NCBI GenBank assembly: GCA_016707075.1
Contig: JADJII010000007.1
Coordinates: 1-64,000, forward strand
Direction of reading: 5' to 3'
Source: Egaibacter danicus
GTDB lineage: Bacteria; Pseudomonadota; Gammaproteobacteria; Burkholderiales; Burkholderiaceae_C
DNA length: 64,000 bases
The notes below the pieces were generated by a model. That model did not search any database. It was not told the DNA's origin and was given only the letters and a program-made list of their open reading frames with translations. This document shows positions 26,745 to 36,674 of this stretch, in pieces. Positions within the stretch are counted from its first letter, which is position 1. The number at the start of each line of letters is the position of its first letter. The translations under genes were made by a program, and so were the position numbers.

Positions 26745-29177
26745 GTGACCCCAAACCTGCCGATTGCAAAACACGCCCTGGCCGCCCAGATCGAAGAGCA
26801 CCTCTTAAGCACTGTCGGGGTTGCGTCTGCAGACGCCTCCACCACTGACCTGATGCAAGCCGTGTCCCAGGTGGCACGCCAGCAACTGTCCAGACGCTGG
26901 GTTGAAACCCAGGAGCATGATCGCGCCACGAAGGCACGCCGGGTGGTCTACCTGTCCATGGAGTTCCTGATGGGTCGCACACTGTCCAACGCGCTGGCCG
27001 CCCTGAACCTTACAGGCAGTGCAGCTCAGGGCCTCATACAGCACGCCCAAACGCTGGAGGACGTGGCCGAGCGCGAGCCCGACGCAGCCTTGGGAAATGG
27101 CGGCCTTGGCCGACTTGCCGCCTGCTTTCTGGATTCCATGGCTACGCTGGGCCTGCCATCATTCGGGTACGGGATTCGTTACGAATATGGCATGTTTGCC
27201 CAGGACATTCAGGGGGGCTGCCAGACAGAATATCCGGATCCATGGCTTCAGGACGGCACGCCTTGGGAATTCCCGCGTGCAGACATCACCTACCCGGTAC
27301 GCTTTGGAGGCTGGGTCGAGCATCTGAATGGCAAGGCAGTCTGGCAACCGTCAGGGGAAGTGGAGGCCAAAGCTTATGACATGGTCATTCCTGGCCATGC
27401 CACCTCCAAAGTCAGTACGTTACGGCTCTGGAAGGCAGTAGCTCCCGCCCATATTGATCTCGGCGCCTTCAATACGGGCGACTATGCGCGTGCCGCGAGC
27501 GCCAAGAATGAATACGAAAACATCTCATGGGTGCTGTATCCCAACGACAGCACACCGGCAGGGCGTGAATTGCGTCTCAAACAGGAGTACTTCTTTGTCG
27601 CAGCATCCGTTCAGGATCTGGTAGGCCGCCATCTCAAGGAGTACCCATCGCTTGCCAATCTTGCCGACAAGGTAGCCATTCACCTCAACGACACCCACCC
27701 CGCAATTGGTGTGGCCGAATTGATGCGCGTACTCTGCGATGACCATGGTATGCCGTGGGAGCAAGCCTGGGCACTGTGCGGAAAGACGTTCTCGTACACC
27801 AACCACACCCTCATGCCAGAAGCACTGGAGACCTGGCCAGTTTCGCTGATGCAGCATGTCCTGCCGCGGCATCTCGAGATCATTTTCCGAATCAACAAGG
27901 AGTTCCTTGATGAAGCGGCGCGACATCGTCCCAACGATCATGACTTTCTGGCCCGCCTGTCGCTGATTGATGAACATGGCGAACGCAGGGTACGCATGGC
28001 TCACCTGTCCATTGTCGGCAGTCATAAGGTCAATGGTGTTTCAGCGTTGCACTCGGAATTGCTGGTGCAAACCATTTTTTCCGATTTCGCCAGCATCTGG
28101 CCGGAACGGTTCACCAACATGACCAATGGCGTCACGCCTCGCCGGTGGCTGTCGCAAGCCAACCCGGGGCTTGCCGGTTTGCTGGACGACCGTCTTGGTT
28201 CATCCTGGCGCCTTGATCTCGACCAGCTGAAACGCCTCACGGCTCACAAAAACGACACATCTTTTTCAGATGCCTTCATGTCGGTCAAGCGTGCCAACAA
28301 GGCTCGCCTGGCTGCATACATCCACAAGATAACAGGCATCATTGTCAGTCCAGACAGCCTGTTTGATGTACAGGTCAAACGTATCCACGAATACAAGCGG
28401 CAGTTGTTGAATGTGCTGCACGTTATTACCCGTTACCAGGCCATTGTTGCCAACCCGAAGGGCCCATGGGTGCCACGAACCGTCATTTTTTCCGGCAAAG
28501 CCGCATCCAGCTACCACACGGCCAAATCCATCATCCGGCTAATTCATGACGTGGGCATGGTCATCAACAGTGACCCGATAGTGGGGGACAAGTTGAAACT
28601 GGTGTTCATACCAAACTACGGAGTTTCGGTTGCCGAAATCATCATGCCGGGCGCAGACCTGTCAGAACAGATATCCACCGCTGGCACTGAGGCGTCAGGC
28701 ACCGGCAACATGAAGCTCGCCCTCAATGGCGCACTCACTATTGGTACTGACGATGGCGCCAACATCGAGATCCGGCAAAACGTGGGGGATGACAACATCT
28801 TCATCTTTGGCCTGAAAACCCCGGAAGTCCAGACTCTCCGTCAAAATGGCTATCAGCCCATGCGCTTTTATGAAAATACGCCAGCATTGAAATCCGTGCT
28901 CGATTCCGTAGCCGGTGGCCAGTTTTCACCCGATGAACCGGGTCGCTATCGGCCACTGGTTGATTCGCTGTTGTGGGGTGGTGACCATTACATGCTGCTG
29001 GCCGACTATGGGTCTTACGTCGCGACACAATCGCGAGTTGATGATCTTTACCGCTCACCTGCAAGATGGTGCGAAAAGGCCATCGCCAATGTGGCCGGCA
29101 TGGGCGTATTCTCCTCTGATCGAACCATCCGCGAATACGCGCGGCAAATCTGGCATATTGAACCGGATAGTCGATGA
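26745..29177 (+). CDS. glgP: Glycogen phosphorylase
   Basis: Releases glucose 1-phosphate from alpha-1,4-glucan. GTG 26745 is chosen because AAAGGA lies seven bases before it and it gives 810 residues, the usual size; the frame stays open further upstream through ATG 26667 into glgC. The catalytic core is clear: RRVVYLSMEFLMGRTLSNAL, ALGNGGLGRLAACFLDSMAT, GYGIRYEYGMF, VQVKRIHEYKRQLLN, and the PLP-lysine region GTGNMKLALNGALTIGTDDG. First gene of the plus-strand set glgP-glgB-glgX-malQ. Confidence 0.95.
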   Translation: MTPNLPIAKHALAAQIEEHLLSTVGVASADASTTDLMQAVSQVARQQLSRRWVETQEHDRATKARRVVYLSMEFLMGRTLSNALAALNLTGSAAQGLIQHAQTLEDVAEREPDAALGNGGLGRLAACFLDSMATLGLPSFGYGIRYEYGMFAQDIQGGCQTEYPDPWLQDGTPWEFPRADITYPVRFGGWVEHLNGKAVWQPSGEVEAKAYDMVIPGHATSKVSTLRLWKAVAPAHIDLGAFNTGDYARAASAKNEYENISWVLYPNDSTPAGRELRLKQEYFFVAASVQDLVGRHLKEYPSLANLADKVAIHLNDTHPAIGVAELMRVLCDDHGMPWEQAWALCGKTFSYTNHTLMPEALETWPVSLMQHVLPRHLEIIFRINKEFLDEAARHRPNDHDFLARLSLIDEHGERRVRMAHLSIVGSHKVNGVSALHSELLVQTIFSDFASIWPERFTNMTNGVTPRRWLSQANPGLAGLLDDRLGSSWRLDLDQLKRLTAHKNDTSFSDAFMSVKRANKARLAAYIHKITGIIVSPDSLFDVQVKRIHEYKRQLLNVLHVITRYQAIVANPKGPWVPRTVIFSGKAASSYHTAKSIIRLIHDVGMVINSDPIVGDKLKLVFIPNYGVSVAEIIMPGADLSEQISTAGTEASGTGNMKLALNGALTIGTDDGANIEIRQNVGDDNIFIFGLKTPEVQTLRQNGYQPMRFYENTPALKSVLDSVAGGQFSPDEPGRYRPLVDSLLWGGDHYMLLADYGSYVATQSRVDDLYRSPARWCEKAIANVAGMGVFSSDRTIREYARQIWHIEPDSR

Positions 29178-29214
29178 GCCTGGATCGCCATAACTGACCA
29201 CGAGTTCCAACAGC

Positions 29215-31422
29215 ATGCTGAACCAACAGGACATCGAACGGATTTGCCAGGCAAGTCATGATGACCCTTTCTCGGTATTGGGTCCTCATCGAATGCCTGA
29301 TGGGCGGGTTTCTGTACGCGCCTTCATGCCAAATGCCCAGCAAGTGCTTGTGATTGATGCTGACTCGGGTCGGGTTCTGGCCACATTGGCCAAACGTCAT
29401 GACGACGGTTTTTTCGAGCGTGTGCTCACCGCTACGCTTCATTCGATCTATCGACTGCATGTCCGCTGGGCCGATGGTACCGAAGTGGTCATGGATGACC
29501 CTTACCGGTTCCCGCCCGTGCTGAGTGATATGGACGTGTGGCTGCTGGGTGAAGGCACACACCTGAGGCCTTATGAAGTGCTGGGTGCCACGCCCACACA
29601 ACTGGAAAATGTTTCGGGCACCCGCTTCGCCGTATGGGCGCCCAATGCGTCTCGCGTCAGCGTCATCGGGGACTTCAATCTTTGGGATGGCCGCCGCCAC
29701 CCCATGCGCTTGCGCCGCGAGTGTGGTGTCTGGGAGCTGTTTTTACCTGGTGTGATGGCCGGAGCGCTGTACAAATTCGAAATTCGCGCCCGCGATGGCC
29801 AAGTCCTCCCGTCCCGGGCCGATCCCTATGCGCGCAGATCCGAGCTGCGTCCCGCCACGGCCAGTGTGGTTGCGGGCATGCCCCCCGTCGTGCCAACCTC
29901 TCCCCAGCGACAGCAAGCGAATGCGCTCGATGCGCCAATGAGTATTTACGAGGTGCATCTGGGTTCATGGCGTCGCATAGCCGACAGCTCCGGTGACGGA
30001 CCAGGTCGCTGGCTCAATTGGGATGAGCTGGCAAAGACCCTCATCCCGTACGCCAGAGACATGGGGTTCACGCATCTGGAATTACTGCCTATCAGCGAGC
30101 ATCCGTTTGATGGCTCGTGGGGGTATCAGCCAATCGGGATGTACTCCCCTACCTCCCGTTATGGCGATGCGCAGGGGTTTGCCAAGTTTGTAGCGTGCTG
30201 CCACGATGAGGGCATCGGACTCTTGCTGGACTGGGTGCCTGCCCACTTTCCCACGGATGCGCACGGCCTGGGCAATTTCGACGGAACACACCTTTACGAA
30301 TATGCTGATCCGCGTGAAGGATTCCACAACGACTGGAACACCCTGATCTACAACCTGGGTCGCACGGAAGTGCGCAACTTTCTCATTGGCAATGGCCTTT
30401 ACTGGCTGGAGCGCTTTGGCGTGGACGGACTGCGCGTCGATGCCGTTGCCTCCATGCTCTATCGCGACTACAGCCGCAAGGCAGGCGAGTGGATCCCCAA
30501 TGCGCATGGCGGCCGGGAAAATCTGGAAGCCATTTCGTTTCTCAAGCGCGTCAATGAAGTGGTGGGGGAGCAGCGGCCGCAGGCCATCACGCTAGCCGAG
30601 GAGTCCACTGCTTTTCCTGCGGTCTCCCGCCCTACCTATGCGGGCGGTCTGGGTTTTCACTACAAATGGAACATGGGCTGGATGCACGACACGCTGGCCT
30701 ACATGGCGCGCGACCCAGTCCACCGCAAACATCATCACGGCGAGATGACCTTTGGATTGGTCTACGCCTTCAACGAGAACTTTGTTCTGCCGCTCTCGCA
30801 CGACGAAGTGGTGCATGGCAAGGGGTCACTGTTGAACAAGATGCCGGGGGACCGCTGGCAGCAGTTTGCCAACCTGAGGGCGTATTTCGGATTCATGTTT
30901 GGCCATCCAGGAAAAAAACTGCTCTTCATGGGCTGCGAATTCGGTCAGCAGCGCGAGTGGAATCATGACCAGAGCCTGGACTGGCATTTACTTGATGATG
31001 GGCTGGATGCGCCCTTGCACCGGGGTGTGCAGCGTCTCATGCGTGACCTCAACCACCTGTATCGCAGCACACCCGCGCTGTACCAGCAAGACTTTGTCCC
31101 GGCCGGCTTCGAGTGGATTGAGCACAACGACGCTGATCGGTCCGTGCTGGGCTTCATTCGTCACGGCCTGGACAATCGCACGCTCATGGTCGTGGTGTGC
31201 AACTTCACACCCACGGTCCAGAAGGGCTATCGACTGGGCGTGCCGCAGTCAGGCTCCTACCGCGAACGGCTCAATACAGATTCTGCTTTCTACGGCGGCA
31301 GCAATACAGGAACGCCGCTGGGCATTGCCACCGCGCAACAGGTTGCCTGGCACGGTAAACCCTGGTCGGTGCTTCTGGACTTGCCACCTCTTGCCACCGT
31401 GATGCTCGAATGGAAGGCATGA
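29215..31422 (+). CDS. glgB: 1,4-alpha-glucan branching enzyme
   Basis: Introduces alpha-1,6 branches into glycogen; GH13 family, 735 residues. N-terminal CBM48 modules (DPFSVLGPHRMPDGRVSVR; GTRFAVWAPNASRVSVIGDF) precede the barrel. Catalytic regions: the nucleophile Asp in VDGLRVDAVASMLYRDYSR, the acid/base Glu in ITLAEESTAFPAVSRP, and LPLSHDEVVHGKGSL. AACAGC before ATG 29215 gives only a weak ribosome-binding site. It overlaps glgX. Confidence 0.96.
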   Translation: MLNQQDIERICQASHDDPFSVLGPHRMPDGRVSVRAFMPNAQQVLVIDADSGRVLATLAKRHDDGFFERVLTATLHSIYRLHVRWADGTEVVMDDPYRFPPVLSDMDVWLLGEGTHLRPYEVLGATPTQLENVSGTRFAVWAPNASRVSVIGDFNLWDGRRHPMRLRRECGVWELFLPGVMAGALYKFEIRARDGQVLPSRADPYARRSELRPATASVVAGMPPVVPTSPQRQQANALDAPMSIYEVHLGSWRRIADSSGDGPGRWLNWDELAKTLIPYARDMGFTHLELLPISEHPFDGSWGYQPIGMYSPTSRYGDAQGFAKFVACCHDEGIGLLLDWVPAHFPTDAHGLGNFDGTHLYEYADPREGFHNDWNTLIYNLGRTEVRNFLIGNGLYWLERFGVDGLRVDAVASMLYRDYSRKAGEWIPNAHGGRENLEAISFLKRVNEVVGEQRPQAITLAEESTAFPAVSRPTYAGGLGFHYKWNMGWMHDTLAYMARDPVHRKHHHGEMTFGLVYAFNENFVLPLSHDEVVHGKGSLLNKMPGDRWQQFANLRAYFGFMFGHPGKKLLFMGCEFGQQREWNHDQSLDWHLLDDGLDAPLHRGVQRLMRDLNHLYRSTPALYQQDFVPAGFEWIEHNDADRSVLGFIRHGLDNRTLMVVVCNFTPTVQKGYRLGVPQSGSYRERLNTDSAFYGGSNTGTPLGIATAQQVAWHGKPWSVLLDLPPLATVMLEWKA

Positions 31423-33503
31423 AACTGGAGACAGGAAACCCGTGGCCACTGGGCGCCCACTGGGATGGCAAGGGCATCAACTTTGCGGTGTTTTCGGCTC
31501 ATGCCCACCAAATGGAGCTGTGCCTGTTTGACGAAACCGGCGAACGCGAGACCGCCCGATATGCGTTGCCAGCCCACACCAGCGACGTGTGGCACGGTTA
31601 CCTGCCCGACGCGCGTCCCGGTCTGATCTACGGGCTGCGTGCCCATGGCCCCTGGCGACCTGACCGCGGCCATCGATTCAATGCCTCGAAGCTGCTGCTG
31701 GATCCCTATGCCCGGGAGGTGGTCGGGACGTTCGAATGGCGCGATGAGCACTTTGGCGGAGACCGCAAGCTCCCGATGCATCCCGACACGCGAGACAACG
31801 CTGCCTTTGCGCTGAAGGCTCGCGTGGTGGACGAAACCTACAACTGGGAAGGCGATAACCCACCCCGCACCTCACTGGCCAGTACGGTCATTTATGAGGT
31901 ACATGTCAAGGGCTTCAGTCGTCTCAACAGCCACCTTCCGCCCGCCCTGCGCGGCACCTTCGCCGGCCTGGCGCACGATACGTCCATCCAGCACCTGAAA
32001 CAGCTTGGTATCACAGCCGTCAGCCTCTTGCCGGTGCACTTTGCCCTGGATGAGGAACGTTTGCACAAGCTCGGTTTGCATAACTACTGGGGTTACAACA
32101 CGCTGGCGTTTTTTTGCGCCAACCCACGCCTGGCAAGTCTGGATCAAGGGCAAACCGCCCGGGACGAGTTCCGCACGATGGTCAAGGCTCTGCATCGCGC
32201 AGGCATTGAGGTCTTGCTGGACGTCGTGTACAACCACACGGCAGAGTCAGATGAAAACGGGCCGACTTTGAGTTTTCGGGGCCTGGACAATGCCAGCTAC
32301 TACCGCTTGCCACCGGAGTCACGCGAGCACTACGAGAACCACACGGGTTGCGGCAATACACTGGACATTCGCCACCCGCGTGTGCTGCAACTGGTACTGG
32401 ACAGTCTGAGGTACTGGGTCAACGACATGCATGTGGATGGTTTCCGGTTCGATCTGGCACCCGTGCTGGGTCGGGGTGATCATGGTTTCAGCCGCGACGG
32501 GGCATTTTTTACAGCGCTTGCGCAAGATCCCGTGCTGTCACGCGTCAAGATGATTGCCGAGCCCTGGGACATCGGGCCCGGTGGCTATCAGGTTGGCGAA
32601 TTTCCGCGCGGCTGGCTGGAGTGGAATGATCATTTTCGTGATGCCATGCGCCGCTTCTGGATTCACCCCGAACGGCCAGCCAGCACGTGCGGCGATTTCG
32701 CCTTGCGGCTGTGCGGCTCGTACGATTTGTACCAGCCGCGTCAGCGTGCACCAGCCGAATCTGTCAACTATGTGGTGTCGCATGATGGTTTCACGCTGCT
32801 CGATCTGGTCAGCTACAACAACCGTCATAACCAGGCCAATGGTGAACACAACCGTGACGGGCACGGTCATAACCTCAGCTACAACTGCGGCATCGAAGGG
32901 CTTACTAAAAAACCCGTCGTCAATGCCTTGCGTGGACGGCTTCAGCGTGCGCTGATTGCCACCACGCTGCTGGCGCAGGGCACACCCATGCTGTGCGCGG
33001 GCGATGAACTGGGCCATACGCAGCGCGGCAACAACAACCCCTATTGCCAGGACAACGAAACCACCTGGATCAATTGGGCTCACGCCGACGCCGACCTGAT
33101 TGCTTTCACCGCCCGCGTGCTGACCTTGCGGCGCGAAGCCCTGCCTTTCGCCAACCGCTGGTACAACGGCCTGACCGATTCACTGGGGCTGCATGATCTC
33201 GCCTGGCTGCAGCCCGATGGAAGCCCCCTTCAGGGCCTGGCATGGCAAGACCCCTCGACGCACGTGATGGGCTGCCTGATTGGTCAGCCCGGCAAGGCCA
33301 AAGCGCCTCTGCTGCTGCTGATCAACCCTGAGCGCTCCGACCGCCCCTTCATGTTGCCCGCCGGTGTGTGGCAGGCATTGCTTGACACGTCACACCCACT
33401 TGGGCTGACTGCGTGGCACGGTCAGGGCGAGGTACCGTTCATGCTGCCAGCGCATAGCCTGGTGGTGCTGGCCGCTGCGGGTGCATCGATCAAGGGCTTG
33501 TGA
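31410..33503 (+). CDS. glgX: Glycogen debranching enzyme
   Basis: GH13 isoamylase-type enzyme that cleaves alpha-1,6 branches left by phosphorylase. 697 residues from ATG 31410; an alternative ATG at 31419 overlaps the glgB stop as ATGA. A CBM48 start (PLGAHWDGKGINFAVFSAHA) is followed by VYEVHVKGFSRLNSHLP, EVLLDVVYNHTAESDENGPT, the nucleophile region VDGFRFDLAPVLGR, KMIAEPWDIGPGGYQVGEFP (catalytic Glu) and VSHDGFTLLDLVSYNNRHNQ. All GH13 motifs are intact. Confidence 0.96.
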   Translation: MEGMKLETGNPWPLGAHWDGKGINFAVFSAHAHQMELCLFDETGERETARYALPAHTSDVWHGYLPDARPGLIYGLRAHGPWRPDRGHRFNASKLLLDPYAREVVGTFEWRDEHFGGDRKLPMHPDTRDNAAFALKARVVDETYNWEGDNPPRTSLASTVIYEVHVKGFSRLNSHLPPALRGTFAGLAHDTSIQHLKQLGITAVSLLPVHFALDEERLHKLGLHNYWGYNTLAFFCANPRLASLDQGQTARDEFRTMVKALHRAGIEVLLDVVYNHTAESDENGPTLSFRGLDNASYYRLPPESREHYENHTGCGNTLDIRHPRVLQLVLDSLRYWVNDMHVDGFRFDLAPVLGRGDHGFSRDGAFFTALAQDPVLSRVKMIAEPWDIGPGGYQVGEFPRGWLEWNDHFRDAMRRFWIHPERPASTCGDFALRLCGSYDLYQPRQRAPAESVNYVVSHDGFTLLDLVSYNNRHNQANGEHNRDGHGHNLSYNCGIEGLTKKPVVNALRGRLQRALIATTLLAQGTPMLCAGDELGHTQRGNNNPYCQDNETTWINWAHADADLIAFTARVLTLRREALPFANRWYNGLTDSLGLHDLAWLQPDGSPLQGLAWQDPSTHVMGCLIGQPGKAKAPLLLLINPERSDRPFMLPAGVWQALLDTSHPLGLTAWHGQGEVPFMLPAHSLVVLAAAGASIKGL

Positions 33504-33507
33504 AACC

Positions 33508-33531
33508 ATGAAGCTACCTCGCAAAATATGA
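33508..33531 (+). other. Seven-codon mini-ORF duplicating the malQ start
   Basis: ATG 33508 reads MKLPRKI and stops at TGA 33529-33531, which overlaps the malQ ATG as ATGA. The first five codons nearly repeat the malQ opening MKLPR at a distance of 20 bases. It could act as a coupling leader or be a small start-site duplication. Confidence 0.4.
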
Positions 33532-35024
33532 AACTGCCTCGCGCAAGTGGCATCCTGCTGCATCCCACCAGCCTTCCTGGTCCGCATGGGTCGGGCGACC
33601 TGGGTCCGGCCGCTTACCATTTCGTTGACTGGCTGGCCGGCGCCGGGCAAAAACTGTGGCAAATATTGCCACTGGGCGGCATTGGCTCTGGCAACTCACC
33701 CTATATGAGCAGTTCCGCATTTGCGGGCAACCTGTTGCTGATCGACTTGGCAGAGTTACACCAGCGCGGCTGGCTCATTGCTGCTGATCTGGAGCCCGAT
33801 GTAGCCTTCTCTGATGAACGCCTGAATTTCAGCGCGGTTGTCCCCTGGCGGATGACCCGCCTGGAGCGGGCGGCACACCAATTTGAGCTGAAGGCCTCCA
33901 CACAGGAGCGTGCTGATCTGGCTTCTTTTGCCGTGGCCCACAGTGACTGGCTCGCCGACTACGCCCTCTTCATGACGCTGGCTGATGCCCATGGCTGGCG
34001 TGACTGGTGTGACTGGCCCGCTCCACTGGCGCAACGCGAACCTGCAGCGCTGCAGGCAGCACAAGAGCAATACGCCTCGCGCATAGCCTTCTGGACGTTT
34101 TGCCAATGGTGTTTTTTTCGGCAGTGGCGGCGATTGAAAGCCTATGCCAACCAGCGCGGCGTGAAGATAGTGGGCGATGCCCCCATCTTCATTGCCTACC
34201 AGAGCGCCGAAGTCTGGGCGCACCCCGAACTGTTTGAGCTGGACGCGCAAGGCCGCACACTGGTCGTGGCCGGTGTGCCACCCGACTACTTCAGCCCCAC
34301 CGGCCAGCGCTGGGGTAACCCGCTCTACCGATGGAGCGCCCACGCCAAAGAGGGATATGCCTGGTGGGTACACCGCGTGCGTCGCACGTTTGAGCTGGTA
34401 GACATTGTTCGCATCGACCACTTTCGCGGCTTTGCCGACTATTGGGAAATACCAGCCGACGAACCCACCGCGATTCGGGGCCGCTGGCTGACCGGGCCCG
34501 GTGCGGCGCTATTCGAAGCCATACGCGGCGCACTGGGCGACCTGCCCATCATTGCAGAAGACCTGGGGCTGCTCACGCCGGCTGTGACCGATTTGCGCCG
34601 CCAGTTTGGCCTGCCCGGCATGCGCATCCTGCACTTTGCGTTCGGCGGCGGCAATGACAACAGCTACCTGCCCCACAACTATGATGCCAACACCGTGGTC
34701 TATACCGGCACGCATGACAACAACACATCGCAGGGCTGGTGGCTTGAAGCATCAGAAACCGAGCGTGAGCACGTACGCGACTACTTCGCGCTCAAGCCCG
34801 AAGATGGGGCCGGCATCCATTGGGCCATGATCCGCGCTGCCTGCGCCAGCGTCGCCGACACGGCCATTCATCCCATGCAGGACGTACTGGGGCTGGACGG
34901 CCAAAGCCGCATGAACCTGCCCGGCGTGGGAGAGGGGTATTGGGAGTGGCGTTTCAGCTGGAATCAGGTACTGCCGGAGCATGCGCAGCAACTGGTGAAG
35001 CTTTGCAGACTCTATCGGCGCTAG
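33528..35024 (+). CDS. malQ: 4-alpha-glucanotransferase (amylomaltase)
   Basis: GH77 disproportionating enzyme that rearranges maltodextrins from glycogen turnover, 498 residues, the short MalQ type. Conserved: SGILLHPTSLPGPHGSGDLG, GSGNSPYMSSSAFAGN, GDAPIFIAYQSAEVWAHPEL, VRIDHFRGFADYWEIPADEP (nucleophile Asp), LPIIAEDLGLLTPAV (acid/base Glu), YTGTHDNNTSQGWW. Last gene of the glycogen set; preceded by the mini-ORF. Confidence 0.95.
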   Translation: MKLPRASGILLHPTSLPGPHGSGDLGPAAYHFVDWLAGAGQKLWQILPLGGIGSGNSPYMSSSAFAGNLLLIDLAELHQRGWLIAADLEPDVAFSDERLNFSAVVPWRMTRLERAAHQFELKASTQERADLASFAVAHSDWLADYALFMTLADAHGWRDWCDWPAPLAQREPAALQAAQEQYASRIAFWTFCQWCFFRQWRRLKAYANQRGVKIVGDAPIFIAYQSAEVWAHPELFELDAQGRTLVVAGVPPDYFSPTGQRWGNPLYRWSAHAKEGYAWWVHRVRRTFELVDIVRIDHFRGFADYWEIPADEPTAIRGRWLTGPGAALFEAIRGALGDLPIIAEDLGLLTPAVTDLRRQFGLPGMRILHFAFGGGNDNSYLPHNYDANTVVYTGTHDNNTSQGWWLEASETEREHVRDYFALKPEDGAGIHWAMIRAACASVADTAIHPMQDVLGLDGQSRMNLPGVGEGYWEWRFSWNQVLPEHAQQLVKLCRLYRR

Positions 35025-35109
35025 TGACAGCTAAGGACGGAATTTTCACGCGGGGGAACATGTCCGAAAACGGCTAGTTGAAACGGCACTGCGGCGTATC
35101 ATCGGCCGC

Positions 35110-36660
35110 ATGCCAGCCCATCAGGACTCCAACGCCCAGGACGCTCGTTATCTCGCTCTGAAAGCGCGCGATGCACGGTTTGACGGGCGCTTTTTCACCG
35201 GCGTCACGTCCACCGGCATCTATTGCCGACCTGTGTGCAGCGTCAAGACCCCAAAACGCGAGAACTGCCGCTTCTTCGACCACGCCGCACAAGCCGAACG
35301 CGCAGGCTTTCGTCCCTGTCTGCGCTGCCGCCCTGAGCTGGCGCCACATTCAGTCGTGTGGTCAATTCAGGACGCAACCTACATCCTGGCCCATCAAGCG
35401 GCATGGTTGCTGGACGAGCCCGAGGCGTGGGGTCCGGATGCCCTTTCGGTGCAGACACTGGCGGACCGGCTGGGTGTCAGCGACCGTCACCTGCGGCGGA
35501 TTTTCGAGGCGCAGTTCGGCGTAGCGCCATTGCAATACCTGCAGACGCGTCGCCTGCTGACCGCCAAGCAGTTGCTGGCCGACACCAACCTGCCCATCAC
35601 CCAGATCGCGCTGACCAGCGGCTTTGCCAGTGTGCGCCGGTTCAACGCGGCGTTTGTCGCGCACTACCAGCTCAACCCCACGCAGCTGCGCCGCGCGGGC
35701 ACGCCTGCGAACGGGCAAGGCATCACCGTCAAGCTGGGTTACCGGCCGCCGTATGACGTGGATGCGATGCTGGCGTTCATTGGCAAACGCACGATGAACG
35801 CTATTGAATTCGTAGCTGCTCACGCACATTACAAAAGGGCTGGAAGGACATTTCGTATCGGAATTGGCGGAAAAATACACACAGGCTGGTTGATTGCCGA
35901 CTTCGATACCGCGCGGTGCCAGTTGGTGCTGCAGGTCAGCGACTCGTTACGCGACGTTCTTCCGCTGGTCATCCGCCGGGTGCGGGCAGCGTTTGATCTG
36001 GACGCTGACCCGAACGCCATCAACCCGGTGCTGCACGACAACTTCCCCGACGGCGATGGCCTGCGCGTGCCGGGCACGATGGACGGCTACGAGCTGGCGG
36101 TGCGAGCCGTACTGGGGCAGCAGATCACGGTCGCCGCAGCACGCACGCTGGCCCAGCGCCTGGTGAACACCTTCGGTGAACCGATTGACACACCGTACCC
36201 CGAGCTGACACGGCTGTTCCCCACGCCCGCCGTTCTGGCTGCCGCCAGTGGCGACGCGCTGGGCTCACTGGGCATCGTGAAGCAGCGCCAGGCTGCCATC
36301 GTCGCCATAGCGCAGGCGGTCGCCGACAAACGCCTGCAGTTGCATGCCGGTGCGGATGTACCCGCCACGATTGCGATACTGAAAGATTTGCCGGGCATTG
36401 GCGATTGGACCGCGCAATACATCGCCATGCGCGCACTGCGCTGGCCGGATGCATTTCCGGCAGGTGATGTGGCGCTACACAAGGCGCTGGGTGTGCAGGA
36501 AACCAAAAACCCCGCGCGCGCGGCGGAAGCGGCATCGCAGGCCTGGCGCCCCTGGCGGAGCTACGCCGTGATACGAGCCTGGAACACCTTGCCAGTTGCT
36601 ACAACAATAGTAGCTGCTCACGCATATCCGACAAGGGCTAGAGCCCTAAAAGACCACTGA
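35110..36660 (+). CDS. AdaA-AlkA fusion: alkylation-response regulator and 3-methyladenine glycosylase
   Basis: A 516-residue fusion. Residues about 10-80 are the Ada zinc domain with its four cysteines (GIYCRPVCSVKTP; FRPCLRCRPEL), which accepts a methyl group from DNA phosphotriesters. Residues 105-200 are an AraC-type helix-turn-helix (LADRLGVSDRHLRRIFEAQF, then TQIALTSGFASVRRFNAAF). The rest is AlkA-like, with the helix-hairpin-helix and catalytic region LKDLPGIGDWTAQYIAMRAL, WPDAFPAGDVALHKALG. Two repeat copies are translated inside it: VAAHAHYKRAG near residue 240 at the start of the glycosylase part, and IVAAHAYPTRARAL at the C-terminus. The first replaces residues in a variable loop. 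Confidence 0.92.
   Translation: MPAHQDSNAQDARYLALKARDARFDGRFFTGVTSTGIYCRPVCSVKTPKRENCRFFDHAAQAERAGFRPCLRCRPELAPHSVVWSIQDATYILAHQAAWLLDEPEAWGPDALSVQTLADRLGVSDRHLRRIFEAQFGVAPLQYLQTRRLLTAKQLLADTNLPITQIALTSGFASVRRFNAAFVAHYQLNPTQLRRAGTPANGQGITVKLGYRPPYDVDAMLAFIGKRTMNAIEFVAAHAHYKRAGRTFRIGIGGKIHTGWLIADFDTARCQLVLQVSDSLRDVLPLVIRRVRAAFDLDADPNAINPVLHDNFPDGDGLRVPGTMDGYELAVRAVLGQQITVAAARTLAQRLVNTFGEPIDTPYPELTRLFPTPAVLAAASGDALGSLGIVKQRQAAIVAIAQAVADKRLQLHAGADVPATIAILKDLPGIGDWTAQYIAMRALRWPDAFPAGDVALHKALGVQETKNPARAAEAASQAWRPWRSYAVIRAWNTLPVATTIVAAHAYPTRARALKDH
35800..35854 (+). repeat. Dispersed repeat, copy 5, inside adaA-alkA
   Basis: GCTATTGAATTCGTAGCTGC then TCACGCA, AAAGGGCTGGAAGG and ACATTTCG. Fully within the coding sequence and in frame, encoding AIEFVAAHAHYKRAGRTF. 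Confidence 0.8.
36598..36651 (+). repeat. Dispersed repeat, copy 6, at adaA-alkA 3' end
   Basis: GCTACAACAATAGTAGCTGC then TCACGCATAT, CAAGGGCTAGAGCCC. It encodes the last residues (ATTIVAAHAYPTRARALK) in the same phase as copy 5 and runs almost to the stop. Confidence 0.8.
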
Positions 36661-36674
36661 ATTGGAGTGTTTTT

